Source of the DNA: Desulfofundulus thermobenzoicus
GTDB taxonomy: Bacteria > Bacillota > Desulfotomaculia > Desulfotomaculales > Desulfovirgulaceae
DNA length: 64,000 bases
NCBI RefSeq assembly: GCF_009428905.1
Contig: NZ_WHYR01000007.1
Location: 37,964-101,963 of the forward strand
Direction: 5' to 3'
A program made the translations under genes and the position numbers. Below, piece after piece: positions 52,298 to 61,583 of the stretch (within the stretch, counting starts at the first letter, position 1; each line of letters opens with the position of its first letter). A model generated the notes under the pieces. It was not told the DNA's origin. It ran no database searches and saw only the letters and a program-made list of their open reading frames with translations.

Positions 52298-53518
52298 GTG
52301 ATCATCAACCACAACATCAGCGCTTTAAACGCCTGGCGGAGCCTGAACCAGACCAACAGCGCCCTGGCCAAGTCCCTGGAAAAGCTGTCCTCCGGAATGC
52401 GGATCAATCGGGCGGCCGACGACGCCGCCGGGCTGGCCATCTCTGAAAAAATGCGCGGCCAGATCAACGGTTTGAACCAGGCGGTGCGTAACGCCCAGGA
52501 CGGCATTTCCCTGATCCAGACCGCTGAGGGTGCCTTGAACGAAACCCACAGCATCCTGCAGCGCATGCGGCAACTGGCGGTACAGGCGGCGAACGACACT
52601 TCCACCAACGACGACCGGCAGAAGATCCAGGACGAAATGAACCAGCTCGCAGCGGAACTTTCCCGGATCTCCAACACCACCGAGTTCAACACCAAGAACC
52701 TGCTGGCCGGCGGGTTTACCAGTCAGTTGTTCCACATCGGGGCCAACCAGAACCAGAACATCCAGTTGAACATCAATCCCATGGATGCCTATTCCCTGGG
52801 CGTAACGGCGGATTACGGCCAGGTAACCGGAGTAGGATCAAATTCTGCCGGAATTACCGTACAGGTAATTGGCAAGGGTTTGTCGGGGACATATAAAGTT
52901 AATCTTAAAGCAGCTACTGCGGCTACCACAAGTACGACTGCAAACTATGATTCAACTTCTGCAACATTAACGGTAACTTTAGCTGCAACAAGTACAGGTG
53001 GTGTAACCGCTACCCTTAATGATGTCATTAACGCCATTAATAACGCTAATGGTCTAAGCGGTAAAAGCTTCTCCTTCCTGGCCACCCTTGAAGGCGGTGT
53101 AATCGGGACTAACAAAGCTTCTGCTGAAAATGTTACAATTAGTGCATTCACAACGTCTAAAAATGCCGGTGTAACTATCAACGGCGTGGTGACATCCGAT
53201 GCGGTGGCGGCCAAGGGTATTCTGGTCCTCCGCCAGGACGCCGCCAACAACGCCATTACCGTCATTAACAATGCCATAAACACCGTTTCCATCGAGCGCT
53301 CCAAGCTGGGTGCCGTGCAGAACCGCCTTGAGCACACCATCGCCAACCTGGGTGTCTCCTCGGAGAACCTCTCCGCAGCCGAGTCCCGCATCCGCGACGT
53401 GGATATGGCCCAGGAGATGATGAACTTTACCCGCAACCAGATCCTGCAGCAGGCCGGCACGGCCATGCTGGCCCAGGCCAATATGGCGCCTCAAGCGGTG
53501 CTCAAGCTCCTCGGCTAA
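52298..53518 (+). CDS. hag: Flagellin
   Basis: A 406-residue flagellin. Conserved D0/D1 ends: MIINHNISALNAWRSL, KLSSGMRINRAADDAAGLAI, and the C-terminal AESRIRDVDMAQEMMNFTRN with LAQANMAPQAVLKLLG. The central region (about residues 175-305) is AT-rich and Thr/Ala/Asn-rich, likely the glycosylated surface. GTG at 52298 is chosen, 10 bases behind GGAGG. An upstream GTG at 52274 precedes the ribosome site. It is secreted through the export gate and polymerises as the filament. Confidence 0.96.
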   Translation: MIINHNISALNAWRSLNQTNSALAKSLEKLSSGMRINRAADDAAGLAISEKMRGQINGLNQAVRNAQDGISLIQTAEGALNETHSILQRMRQLAVQAANDTSTNDDRQKIQDEMNQLAAELSRISNTTEFNTKNLLAGGFTSQLFHIGANQNQNIQLNINPMDAYSLGVTADYGQVTGVGSNSAGITVQVIGKGLSGTYKVNLKAATAATTSTTANYDSTSATLTVTLAATSTGGVTATLNDVINAINNANGLSGKSFSFLATLEGGVIGTNKASAENVTISAFTTSKNAGVTINGVVTSDAVAAKGILVLRQDAANNAITVINNAINTVSIERSKLGAVQNRLEHTIANLGVSSENLSAAESRIRDVDMAQEMMNFTRNQILQQAGTAMLAQANMAPQAVLKLLG

Positions 53519-53536
53519 TTTTTCCGGCACATTTAG

Positions 53537-53569
53537 GCCGGCCGGTTTTCCCATGCCGGCCGGCTCTTT
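53537..53569 (+). terminator. Hairpin after flagellin
   Basis: Arms GCCGGCCGG (53537-53545) and CCGGCCGGC (53556-53564) enclose TTTTCCCATG and are followed by a weak T-rich tail (TCTTTA). It lies 19 bases after the flagellin stop. It may end most flagellin transcripts while letting some read into the cap genes. Confidence 0.6.
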
Positions 53570-53650
53570 ACATAACTTTATAAAGCCGATTCGGTCTTTG
53601 ACATGACGGAACCGGTGGGAAGCGGCGGCTGCGGGGAGGTGGGTCGGCCT

Positions 53651-54247
53651 ATGAAGATATTTGTAAACGGTATGGAAGTAACGGAGGAATTTTTTTCGCC
53701 TCCCCTGCCCGGCACGCTGGCCGGGGCGGTGGAAGGGGTTTCTTTGCATTTATGGCAAAGGGGCCTGGTTATCGAAAACATCCATGTGGACCGCGAGGAT
53801 TGCCGGGAGGCCCCGGGCGGTGAAGACGCCGCCGGTGATGGTCTTTATCTGGAAATAAGGGCGGGGAGAATGCCCGGGGCACTGGCGGACATTGCCCTGG
53901 CCCTGGCGGAACTGCTGCCCACCGTGGCCATTGCCGCCCGTGAGATTTGCCAGTTGCTGGAGGCGAAGCAGGTGGAGCGGGCCATGACCGGACTTGGTGA
54001 TCTGGCGGACGCCCTGGAGAGCATAAGGCATGCTTTCGTGGTGGCCAGCGAGTTGCTGCCCAACCGGGAGTATTTCCCCTTCTCCCGGGCGCTGTCGGAG
54101 ATGGAGGGCGTATATCCCTTAATGGTCCAGGCCCTGGATGAGGGCGACCTGACGGCGCTTTGCAACATCATGCAGGGTAATTTGATACCATTGTTGCAGG
54201 GCTCCTTTACCCGGCTAAGGCCGGAGCCAGCGCAGGAACTGCACTGA
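53651..54247 (+). CDS. Unknown protein in the filament gene cluster
   Basis: A 198-residue protein starting MKIFVNGMEVTEEFF behind GGGAGGTGGG. An N-terminal beta-rich part (residues 1-70) is followed by an all-helical part (ALADIALALAELLPTVAIAA). I do not recognise the family. It is placed between flagellin and flaG and reads in the same direction, so a role in filament assembly or as a small export-associated protein is plausible but unproven. The frame is open upstream to 53603 without a better start. Confidence 0.75.
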   Translation: MKIFVNGMEVTEEFFSPPLPGTLAGAVEGVSLHLWQRGLVIENIHVDREDCREAPGGEDAAGDGLYLEIRAGRMPGALADIALALAELLPTVAIAAREICQLLEAKQVERAMTGLGDLADALESIRHAFVVASELLPNREYFPFSRALSEMEGVYPLMVQALDEGDLTALCNIMQGNLIPLLQGSFTRLRPEPAQELH

Positions 54248-54297
54248 CACCGCAGAGCATTTGATAACCCGTACCCGGGAAAGGAATGTGAAACAAA

Positions 54298-54645
54298 ATG
54301 GGCGTTACGGCGGTAGAGGGCAAGAAGGCCCTTGAATTAATGCCGGACGGTACTTTCTTGAATTCCGGGCAGACCAGCGGGGATACCGAACGGCTCCCGG
54401 CTGCCCCGGAAAAAGCGCAGGAAGATCGTTTCCTCACCCCCGCCCTGGAAAAGCTGAGCAAAACGGCCCGCATTTATGATTACCGCTTTCATTTTAAAAT
54501 CCACGAGGCCACCGGGCGGATAATGGTGCAGATAATCGACCAGGAGACGGGAGAGGTTTTAAACGAAATCCCGCCGGAGAAAATCCTGGATCTGGTGGCG
54601 CATATCCAGAAGCTTATGGGACTTTTGGTGGATGAAAAGGTATAA
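54298..54645 (+). CDS. flaG: FlaG family protein
   Basis: A 115-residue protein with the FlaG core YRFHFKIHEATGRIMVQIID, followed by ETGEVLNEIPPEKILDLVAH. Members influence filament length, but the mechanism is unclear. It lies between the unknown protein and fliD, as in many Firmicutes. A second FlaG-like gene is encoded at 57928-58290. Confidence 0.92.
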   Translation: MGVTAVEGKKALELMPDGTFLNSGQTSGDTERLPAAPEKAQEDRFLTPALEKLSKTARIYDYRFHFKIHEATGRIMVQIIDQETGEVLNEIPPEKILDLVAHIQKLMGLLVDEKV

Positions 54646-54694
54646 GAAAATCAGGATGCCCAGCAATCAAAGGGTTTAAGGGGGATATTCATTC

Positions 54695-56263
54695 ATGAGC
54701 TCTTATTTCAACCCGGTCAACCGCATGACCGGCCTGGCTTCCGGATTGGACACCAAAAGCATGGTGGAAGATTTGATGAAGGCGGCCCGCATGCCTCTGG
54801 ACCGGATGCTGCAGAACCAGCAGTTGCTGAAGTGGCAGCAGGAGGACTACCGGGCAATCAATACAACCCTCACAAACCTGCGCACCAATTACGGTTTACC
54901 CATGGAGCTGCAGGCCACCTTTACGGTAAAAAAGGCCACTTCCAGTGATGAAACGGCGGTGACGGCCGCTGTGGGGGCAAACGCGCCCACCGGCACCTAC
55001 CAGGTGGCAGTTTCCCAACTGGCCCAGGTGGGTAGCCTTGTCAGCACTCAAAGCCTGGGAGCCGGTTTCGACCCGGACGCAAAAATGTCCGATACGACGA
55101 AATCCTTTGGTCTCACGGCGCCCACGTCCTTTACCATCAGCACCTACAAGGCCGATGGTACTGTAGATCAGAACATCACCATCAATGTCAGTCCCGACCA
55201 GACCCTCAACCAGCTCCTGGCGGACATCGGGACGAAGACAGGCGGCCGGCTGACCGCTTTTTACGAAGCCAGCACCCAGAAGGTGGTGATTTCCACCACC
55301 AAAACGGGATATTATTACGAAAACAAGTTTACTTTCACCGGTAGCTTTTTAAGCGACAAGTTGAAAATAACAACTCCCGCTGATCTGACCGGCCAGGATG
55401 CCGTATTAACCTTGAACGGGTTATCCATTACACAGCATGAAAACACTTTTACGCTGAACGGGGTAACATTTACGCTGAAAAAGACCATTCCATCTACATC
55501 ACCGGTACTGATTACTGTACAGACGGACACCGATGCCATTGTGCAGAAAATTAAAGATTTCATCCAGCAGTACAACGACGCCCTGAACCAGATAAACAGC
55601 AAGCTAAAGGAAGAACGCTACCGGGACTACCTCCCCCTGACGGAAGACCAGAAGAAGGATATGTCCGAAGAGGAAATTAAAAATTGGGAGCAAAAGGCCA
55701 GGAGCGGGCTGCTGCAGAACGACCCCCTGCTCCAGAATATGGTTTATGACCTGCGCACGGCCATCACCGGCGTGGTGGACGGCCTGAACGCGAGCATGAA
55801 CGCCCTGGCGGACATAGGTATTACGGAGGGATACATGCTGGACGACCAGGGGAAGATCATCCTGGGGGCCTACACGGATGGCGGCAAGCTGTACCTGAAC
55901 GAAAATATTCTAAGAGAGGCCGTGAACCGGGACCCGGAGGGCGTGATGAATCTTTTCACCCGCACCGGAGCCACCGACAAGGAAAAGGGCATCGGCGTGC
56001 GCTTTTACGAAGCACTGGGCCGGGCCGTGAACCGGCTGACCGATGAAGCCGGCGCTCCCAGCAGCTTTTCCCTGGTGGACAACAGTTTCCTTTCCACCTC
56101 CATACGGGAGATGCAGGATAGAATCGACCGGGAGAACGAGCGGCTGGCCCGCCTGGAGTCCCGGTACTGGGAGCAGTTTACCCTGATGGAACAGTACATC
56201 GCCCAGATGAACAGTCAGAGCACCTGGCTGGCCCAGCAGTTCAATATGTACGGGGGAAGATAA
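54695..56263 (+). CDS. fliD: Flagellar filament capping protein FliD
   Basis: A 522-residue cap protein. The N-terminal FliD domain has MTGLASGLDTKSMVEDLMKA, and the C-terminal domain has SIREMQDRIDRENERLARLE and FTLMEQYIAQMNSQSTWLAQ. The central section (about residues 200-290) is less GC-rich. FliD is exported and caps the growing filament to fold flagellin. It is followed by its chaperones fliS and fliT. Confidence 0.96.
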   Translation: MSSYFNPVNRMTGLASGLDTKSMVEDLMKAARMPLDRMLQNQQLLKWQQEDYRAINTTLTNLRTNYGLPMELQATFTVKKATSSDETAVTAAVGANAPTGTYQVAVSQLAQVGSLVSTQSLGAGFDPDAKMSDTTKSFGLTAPTSFTISTYKADGTVDQNITINVSPDQTLNQLLADIGTKTGGRLTAFYEASTQKVVISTTKTGYYYENKFTFTGSFLSDKLKITTPADLTGQDAVLTLNGLSITQHENTFTLNGVTFTLKKTIPSTSPVLITVQTDTDAIVQKIKDFIQQYNDALNQINSKLKEERYRDYLPLTEDQKKDMSEEEIKNWEQKARSGLLQNDPLLQNMVYDLRTAITGVVDGLNASMNALADIGITEGYMLDDQGKIILGAYTDGGKLYLNENILREAVNRDPEGVMNLFTRTGATDKEKGIGVRFYEALGRAVNRLTDEAGAPSSFSLVDNSFLSTSIREMQDRIDRENERLARLESRYWEQFTLMEQYIAQMNSQSTWLAQQFNMYGGR

Positions 56264-56303
56264 TAGATGGACAAGGACGATTGTTTAAAGAGGTGAATGC
56301 GGA

Positions 56304-56729
56304 TTGGCTTTGAACAACCCCTACCAGCAGTACCGCCAGAACGCCGTCCTGACCGCCGACCCGGGGCGGCTGGCCTTGATGCTTTTTAACGGCGCGGCCA
56401 AATTCACCAGCCAGGCCCGGTCCGCATTGGAGGCCGGCGACCTGCCGGGGGCCCACCAGAAAATAATCCGGGCGCAGGATATTATGGTTTACCTGCTGGC
56501 CACCGTCAACGACGAGACAGATGTGGGCCGGAATCTGGCTGCCCTTTACGATTACATGTACCGCCGGCTGGTGGAGGCCAATATAAAAAAGGACGCCGGC
56601 ATACTGAATGAAGTGGCACGGATGCTGGAGGACCTGGGGGCCACCTGGCAGGAGGCGCTGCAAAAGGGCGGCGGACCGTCCGGTGAAATGTCCGGTGCAG
56701 CAACAGCCCGGGAGGGGGCCGTGGAATGA
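56304..56729 (+). CDS. fliS: Flagellin export chaperone FliS
   Basis: A 141-residue four-helix chaperone with NNPYQQYRQNAVLTADPGRL and YDYMYRRLVEANIKKDAGIL, both diagnostic. It binds the flagellin C-terminus and prevents early polymerisation. The start TTG at 56304 follows AAAGAGGTG. The C-terminal tail is extended. Its stop overlaps the next gene by four bases. Confidence 0.95.
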   Translation: MALNNPYQQYRQNAVLTADPGRLALMLFNGAAKFTSQARSALEAGDLPGAHQKIIRAQDIMVYLLATVNDETDVGRNLAALYDYMYRRLVEANIKKDAGILNEVARMLEDLGATWQEALQKGGGPSGEMSGAATAREGAVE

Positions 56730-57631
56730 AGGAGCATGGGCAGTTGGGTTACCCGAACAGTGCCGGGGTGATCGGCGGTGGATTTGTTATGGGCAGGAAC
56801 GCTGGCGAGGGAAATCACCAGCCGGAGCGCCAGGATTTGCACCAGCCGGGCTGTTTTACCACGGATAGTGCCGCTGATGACGCGGGCCACCGGCCGGAGT
56901 GCCTGGCATTGCACCGGTCGGTCTGCTGTACCACGGAAATCGCCTCCGGTGAAGGGGGCCGACCGGTTGCCCGTAAACTGGCCCTGCTGCGGGAGTACCG
57001 GGCCATGACCGAAAGGCTCCTGGCGGCTTTGCATACATCCCGGGGACGGGAAACAGGTGCCTCCCCTACCGTTCCCGCCGGCGCGACCATGGAACGGCAG
57101 AACACGGCCGCTGAAAATAGCCCGACCTGTATAGTGAGGGAAACGGTCCCGGGCCGCCATAACAATCCGGCGTTCATCAGGGACAACCCGGAATCCGCCG
57201 GAGGGGATAAGATGGATCATTCCCTGACCGTCCTGACTGGAGGCAGCGAGAACAACCCGGAATCCCCGGAGACGAGAGGCGAAGTCGAACGCAGGACGGC
57301 GGCTTCTTGTGGAGATAAGAACCCGGAATCCCTGGAGCAGGAGCTTTTAACCAGTGTGGGTCAACTGCTGGCCGCCCGGCAGGAAATCATCCGGCAGATA
57401 GATGAGCTGGACCGGCAACTGACGGCATCCGCGGCACCTCTTTTGGGTGCGGTGGAAACCCGGTCGGCGTTGCAGGAGATCCGGGCGCTGGAAGAGCAAA
57501 GCAGGCATTTGATGGATTGCCACCTGCAGGAGCTGAGAAATAAAATAGTCCGCCTGCAGGCGGGGAGACGGGCCCTGGAGTATATGAAGGTCATGGCCGC
57601 CGGCGCCGGGAAGCTGGATGCCAGCCGGTAG
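56726..57631 (+). CDS. FliT-like flagellar chaperone with expanded N-terminal/middle region
   Basis: A 301-residue protein. Helical pieces at about residues 75-110 (KLALLREYRAMTERLLAALH) and 197-295 (LLTSVGQLLAARQEIIRQID) look like a FliT/FlgN-type chaperone. They are separated and preceded by low-complexity sequence containing a degenerate 24-residue repeat (LHQPGCFTTD / LHRSVCCTTE) and NPES repeats. It starts within the fliS stop (ATGA). Position after fliD-fliS is that of fliT. Such expansion is unusual, as FliT is normally about 100-120 residues. Confidence 0.65.
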   Translation: MKEHGQLGYPNSAGVIGGGFVMGRNAGEGNHQPERQDLHQPGCFTTDSAADDAGHRPECLALHRSVCCTTEIASGEGGRPVARKLALLREYRAMTERLLAALHTSRGRETGASPTVPAGATMERQNTAAENSPTCIVRETVPGRHNNPAFIRDNPESAGGDKMDHSLTVLTGGSENNPESPETRGEVERRTAASCGDKNPESLEQELLTSVGQLLAARQEIIRQIDELDRQLTASAAPLLGAVETRSALQEIRALEEQSRHLMDCHLQELRNKIVRLQAGRRALEYMKVMAAGAGKLDASR

Positions 57632-57927
57632 ACAGCCGCCAGACAGATGCTGGATAGACGGTAGATTGGTCGCAAGGTAATGGTCTGCGGAACCGGTTGT
57701 GCCGGTAGGCGGCATCGGGTGCTGAAATTAAACATGCACATGCCACTAATAAGCACCTGCCCGGTTGTTTCCCACATCTCTGCGACAGCGCTTCATGAAT
57801 TGTCCTGCAAATTCACGGCTTCTACCATTTTATAGACCATCACCGGCCGCTGCAGCGGGTTCTGATACAGCCGTGGCCCGGCAGTAACATTAAAGTTTGC
57901 TCCTGGGCAGGATCTATTTCGTGGTTT
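57632..57927. other. Gap between convergent filament operons
   Basis: A 296-bp stretch between the ends of the plus-strand fliT-like gene and the minus-strand FlaG-like gene. No ORF, no convincing hairpin plus T tract, and no repeat recognised. Confidence 0.4.
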
Positions 57928-58290
57928 CTAAAGATACCGGTCCAGCAGTAAACCGATGGTTTTGTACGGCTTCCGGGCTGCTGCCAGCACATCGGCCAGG
58001 GGTATTTCCCCCTTTACCTCCCCCGACTGCCTGTCGGCCACTTCCACCTTCAACCTTTCCCCTTCATCCCGCACCAGGAATTCCAGGGGCTGGTTCTGGG
58101 CTTCGGCGGCCTGGTTCAACCGGCCCACGGCGGCCAGCACTTCTTCCCGTCCGATGCCCCCTTCCTCGGGTGGCGGCGCCCCCTGGGGAAAAACGTCATC
58201 CCTCTTTACGGCCGCCGGGGGTTCGATGCGCCGGACAGGTACCACTTCCTGGGCGGCCATGGACTGCAGTCCACCGGCACCGACTTTCAT
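57928..58290 (-). CDS. Second FlaG-like protein
   Basis: A 120-residue protein whose C-terminal half (LEFLVRDEGERLKVEVADRQ, then SGEVKGEIPLADVLAAARKP) has the FlaG/YvyC pattern seen in the gene at 54298. It is downstream of flgL on the minus strand. The first 50 residues are Pro/Glu-rich and probably unstructured. It may be a paralog of flaG with a similar role in filament-length control. Confidence 0.75.
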   Translation of the reverse strand: MKVGAGGLQSMAAQEVVPVRRIEPPAAVKRDDVFPQGAPPPEEGGIGREEVLAAVGRLNQAAEAQNQPLEFLVRDEGERLKVEVADRQSGEVKGEIPLADVLAAARKPYKTIGLLLDRYL

Positions 58291-58364
58291 GCTTGTGCGC
58301 CTCCTTTAAAAAGCGTTCCCCTGGGTAAAAATCCATCAAAATTAAGCTACCAACCATCGGTTTT

Positions 58365-59609
58365 TCACCGCAGGAAGTCCAGGAGTGACGTCTGCAGCAG
58401 GCGCGCCCCGGCGGAGAGGGCCGCCTGATAGGACAGCTGCTTTTGCTGGAATTCGATGGTGGCCCGGGCGATGTCGCTGTCCTGCAGGCTGGACTGGACT
58501 CCGGTGAGCCGTACTTCCTGGTCCTGCAGCTGGCTCTGCAGGGACTCCAGGTGGGCGGTGCGGGAGCCCATGGACACCCGGTGCTCCATAAGCCAGTTCA
58601 TGGCATTGTCCATATTGCCCAGGGATTCGTCCACCTTATCGTACATGCCCGTGTAAAGGGCGTCCCGCAGCAGGTAGAGCTTTTCGAAGATGTTCGGTTT
58701 GGTCTGGTCTTCCTTATCATCTGCCGGCTGATATAGGAAAACCTCTTTACCGTTGGAATTTACATCTACCACCGAACCGGCGGAAATCTCCCGCTGGATG
58801 GGCTTTTCGTCCCCTTTGAAGATGGTGAGGTCGATGGAAGTAATTGTTTTATTACCGGAGGAGTCTTCTTCTATTGATATGGAGCCGGCCAGGGGTATTT
58901 TGTCGTCAGCTGTTGTTCCCGGCAGATCCAGTGTGCCGGAAAAGGAGTAGCAGGTAATAATAGTTTTGCTGGGATCGTTTTTGTCTTCAATGGTGGTTGT
59001 GTTTGCCTCCCTGGTGAGTGTGATTGTTATAACAGAAGGAGATGTGTCTGTTGTTTGCATTGTAATTGTCTTTGAAGTATTATCATACCAAAAAAAAGAT
59101 TTATCGATCTTGTATGGACTACCATCAATAACTATCTGTAAATTGCCGCTGCTAACAAAACTTTTTACCCTCTCAAAGGGCGGGTAGTTGTTGTTTGTGC
59201 CGGCGTAGATGTACTTGCCCCCCAGAGAGGCGTTGCCCACGTTGACCATGGAATCGATAATGCCGTCCACTTGCTGTGCCAGCAGGGCCATGTCGTCCCT
59301 GGTCAAAGTACCGTTGGCCCCCTGGACGGCCAGGGTGCGGGCCTGGTGCAGCAGGCCGGTGGCGTCGCCCATGGTGGCGTCGCCCTGGTTCAGCCAGGAC
59401 AGGCCGTCCTGGATGTTGCGCAGGTACTGCCGGGTGGTGCTGAGATCGGTCATGACGGCCATGATCTGGCTGGTGCCGCTGGGGTCGTCGCTGGGGCGGT
59501 TCACTTTCTTGCCGGTGGACATGCGCTCCTGGCTTTTGACCAGGCCCTCCAGGTTCAGCTGGATGGCGCTGACCAGGTGGCCGGCAATCATGCCGTGGGT
59601 TATACGCAT
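58365..59609 (-). CDS. flgL: Flagellar hook-associated protein 3 FlgL
   Basis: A 414-residue junction protein. The N-terminus (MRITHGMIAGHLVSAIQLNL, SQERMSTGKKVNRPSDDPSG) and C-terminus (QSSLQDSDIARATIEFQQKQ) match FlgL. The central domain (about residues 145-280) is AT-rich and variable. It connects hook to filament and is exported with FlgK via FlgN. It follows flgK by 183 bp. Confidence 0.93.
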   Translation of the reverse strand: MRITHGMIAGHLVSAIQLNLEGLVKSQERMSTGKKVNRPSDDPSGTSQIMAVMTDLSTTRQYLRNIQDGLSWLNQGDATMGDATGLLHQARTLAVQGANGTLTRDDMALLAQQVDGIIDSMVNVGNASLGGKYIYAGTNNNYPPFERVKSFVSSGNLQIVIDGSPYKIDKSFFWYDNTSKTITMQTTDTSPSVITITLTREANTTTIEDKNDPSKTIITCYSFSGTLDLPGTTADDKIPLAGSISIEEDSSGNKTITSIDLTIFKGDEKPIQREISAGSVVDVNSNGKEVFLYQPADDKEDQTKPNIFEKLYLLRDALYTGMYDKVDESLGNMDNAMNWLMEHRVSMGSRTAHLESLQSQLQDQEVRLTGVQSSLQDSDIARATIEFQQKQLSYQAALSAGARLLQTSLLDFLR

Positions 59610-59792
59610 GGTTTTCTACCTCTCTTTGCCGCGGTATAGCGTCAGGCGACGCCGGTGCTCCTGAAGCAACCGTACAATTTGAGCTCCCCTTCCAGTTACC
59701 CGGTCGGGTAACCGGCGGTACTCTCAAGGTACCGGGAACGGAAAATAGCGTCTATTGTATCCCGGGTGATGAACCCCGGCTGCAACTATGCC

Positions 59793-61379
59793 CTACACGG
59801 CCATCCGGTTGATCAGGGTGTCCAGCATGTCATCCAGCACGGTAACCATGCGGGCGGAGGCCTGGAAGGCGTACTGGAACTGGGTGAGACGGGTTAATTC
59901 CTCATCAAGAGAGACGCCGGAAACAGACTGGCGCAGGTTTTCCAGTTGCTGCAGAACCGCCCGGGTGGTACCCACCTGATGGTCGGCCCCCTGGGCATCG
60001 GCGCCAACGCCGGCAACCAGGCCCCGGTAAAAGGCTTCAAAGGTGGCTGTGGGGTTACCTGCAGCATCCGGCGACATGGTCAGTTCGGTGCGCAGCCGGG
60101 CAATGTTCAGGGCCTGGTCGCCGTTGACGTTATTTACGTCGCTTTTGATTTTGTCGGAAAGGTCGATCTTTCCGGCATAGCCTTTGACATAACTATCACG
60201 TTCACCAGTTGTTAATTCGTCATATTTTTTATAGTCACTGCTATCGTTTAACGGATCACTATCCGTGTTGTTATTTGTATCATTATATGTTGGGGCAGTC
60301 AATGCAAAAAAATCCACGCCCTTATCTGGATTATTTACATCTATAATTAAATTACCATTGCCGTCGTATTTATCATGATGCAAATTATTCACATACGCCG
60401 CCACGCTGTAGGCCAGCTGGTCCAGCTGGTCCATGTAGTCCTGCACCCGCCGGCGGGCGTTTTCCACCCCGGCCAGGGATCCGGGTAGCTGGAAGGATTC
60501 GGAGCCGGCAGTCCAGGGGACAGTGACGGCCTGGTTGCCATTTTGATCCAGGACATTCAGGCTCAGTTCATCACTGCTGGCGTCTATGGACGCTTTCAGC
60601 TGGTAATAACTTCCGTCGTAGACCACCAGGCTCTGCTGCTTTTCCGTGTTACCATCGTAATATTTCAACGAAACGTTTATGGTTTCGTCTTTATTAACCA
60701 CAACCTGCACCGGCACCAGGCCGTTCAGCTCGTCCAGGAGCAGGTCCCGCCGGTCCAGCAGGTCGTTGGGCTGGTTGCCGTTGGCCACAATGCGGGCGAT
60801 TTCCCTGTTCAGGCCCGCCAGCTCCCGGGCGATGGCGTTGATCTGGTCCACTTTCAGATCGATGGATTCCTGCAGGCTGCCCTTTATGTCTTTGAGCTGG
60901 GTGTATGTTTGGCGGATGTTGACCGCCAGCTCCTGCCCTGTTTCTCTCACAGTCGCCTTCAGCCCCGGGTCGGTGGGGCTGTTGTTCAGCTCGTGCCAGG
61001 CGTTGAAGAATCGGCCGATGACATCCCCCAGCCCCACATCCGAGGGCTCGGGAAACACCGCCTCCACCCGCTGCAGGGCGTCCTGGCGCTCGCTCCAGAA
61101 GCCGTCTTCCCCCAGGGCGCCGCGCACCTGCTGGTCCAGGATGCTGTCCCGGACGCGGCGGATCTGGGACACCTCAACCCCGCTGCCGATCTGGCCGGGC
61201 AGCAGCTTCTGCCAGGCGCCGGGCATGGTGTAGGGGTCGGTGGTGGTGAAAACCGGGTCCTGGCGGGTGTAGCCTTTGGTGCTGGCGTTGGCCAGGTTGT
61301 GGGCTGTCACATCCATGGCGGCGCGGCTGGACAAAAGGCCGCGGCGGGCTATTTCCATGCCGAAAAAGGTAGAAAGCAA
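59793..61379 (-). CDS. flgK: Flagellar hook-associated protein 1 FlgK
   Basis: A 528-residue protein. The N-terminus has FGMEIARRGLLSSRAAMDVT and HNLANASTKGYTRQ. The C-terminus has SLDEELTRLTQFQYAFQASA, the FlgK signature. The central region around residues 320-410 is Asn/Asp-rich and AT-rich. It forms the first hook-filament junction. The gene follows flgN. Confidence 0.94.
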   Translation of the reverse strand: MLSTFFGMEIARRGLLSSRAAMDVTAHNLANASTKGYTRQDPVFTTTDPYTMPGAWQKLLPGQIGSGVEVSQIRRVRDSILDQQVRGALGEDGFWSERQDALQRVEAVFPEPSDVGLGDVIGRFFNAWHELNNSPTDPGLKATVRETGQELAVNIRQTYTQLKDIKGSLQESIDLKVDQINAIARELAGLNREIARIVANGNQPNDLLDRRDLLLDELNGLVPVQVVVNKDETINVSLKYYDGNTEKQQSLVVYDGSYYQLKASIDASSDELSLNVLDQNGNQAVTVPWTAGSESFQLPGSLAGVENARRRVQDYMDQLDQLAYSVAAYVNNLHHDKYDGNGNLIIDVNNPDKGVDFFALTAPTYNDTNNNTDSDPLNDSSDYKKYDELTTGERDSYVKGYAGKIDLSDKIKSDVNNVNGDQALNIARLRTELTMSPDAAGNPTATFEAFYRGLVAGVGADAQGADHQVGTTRAVLQQLENLRQSVSGVSLDEELTRLTQFQYAFQASARMVTVLDDMLDTLINRMAV

Positions 61380-61583
61380 AGGGTGATACCACCTTTCAAT
61401 GTCGCCGGTAGTGAGTTGCGCTATGCAGGAAGCCCGGCGTTATCCCAGACGGATTGTTCTGCTGTGACGTCTGTTGATGCCCGGAAATTAACCGGGCACG
61501 CGCTGGTCCACCATCCTGCCGGGCTGTTTTGCCGTGGCTTTTCGCGGATGATACCGGCACGGCCCCAACAGTGATTATCGCAA

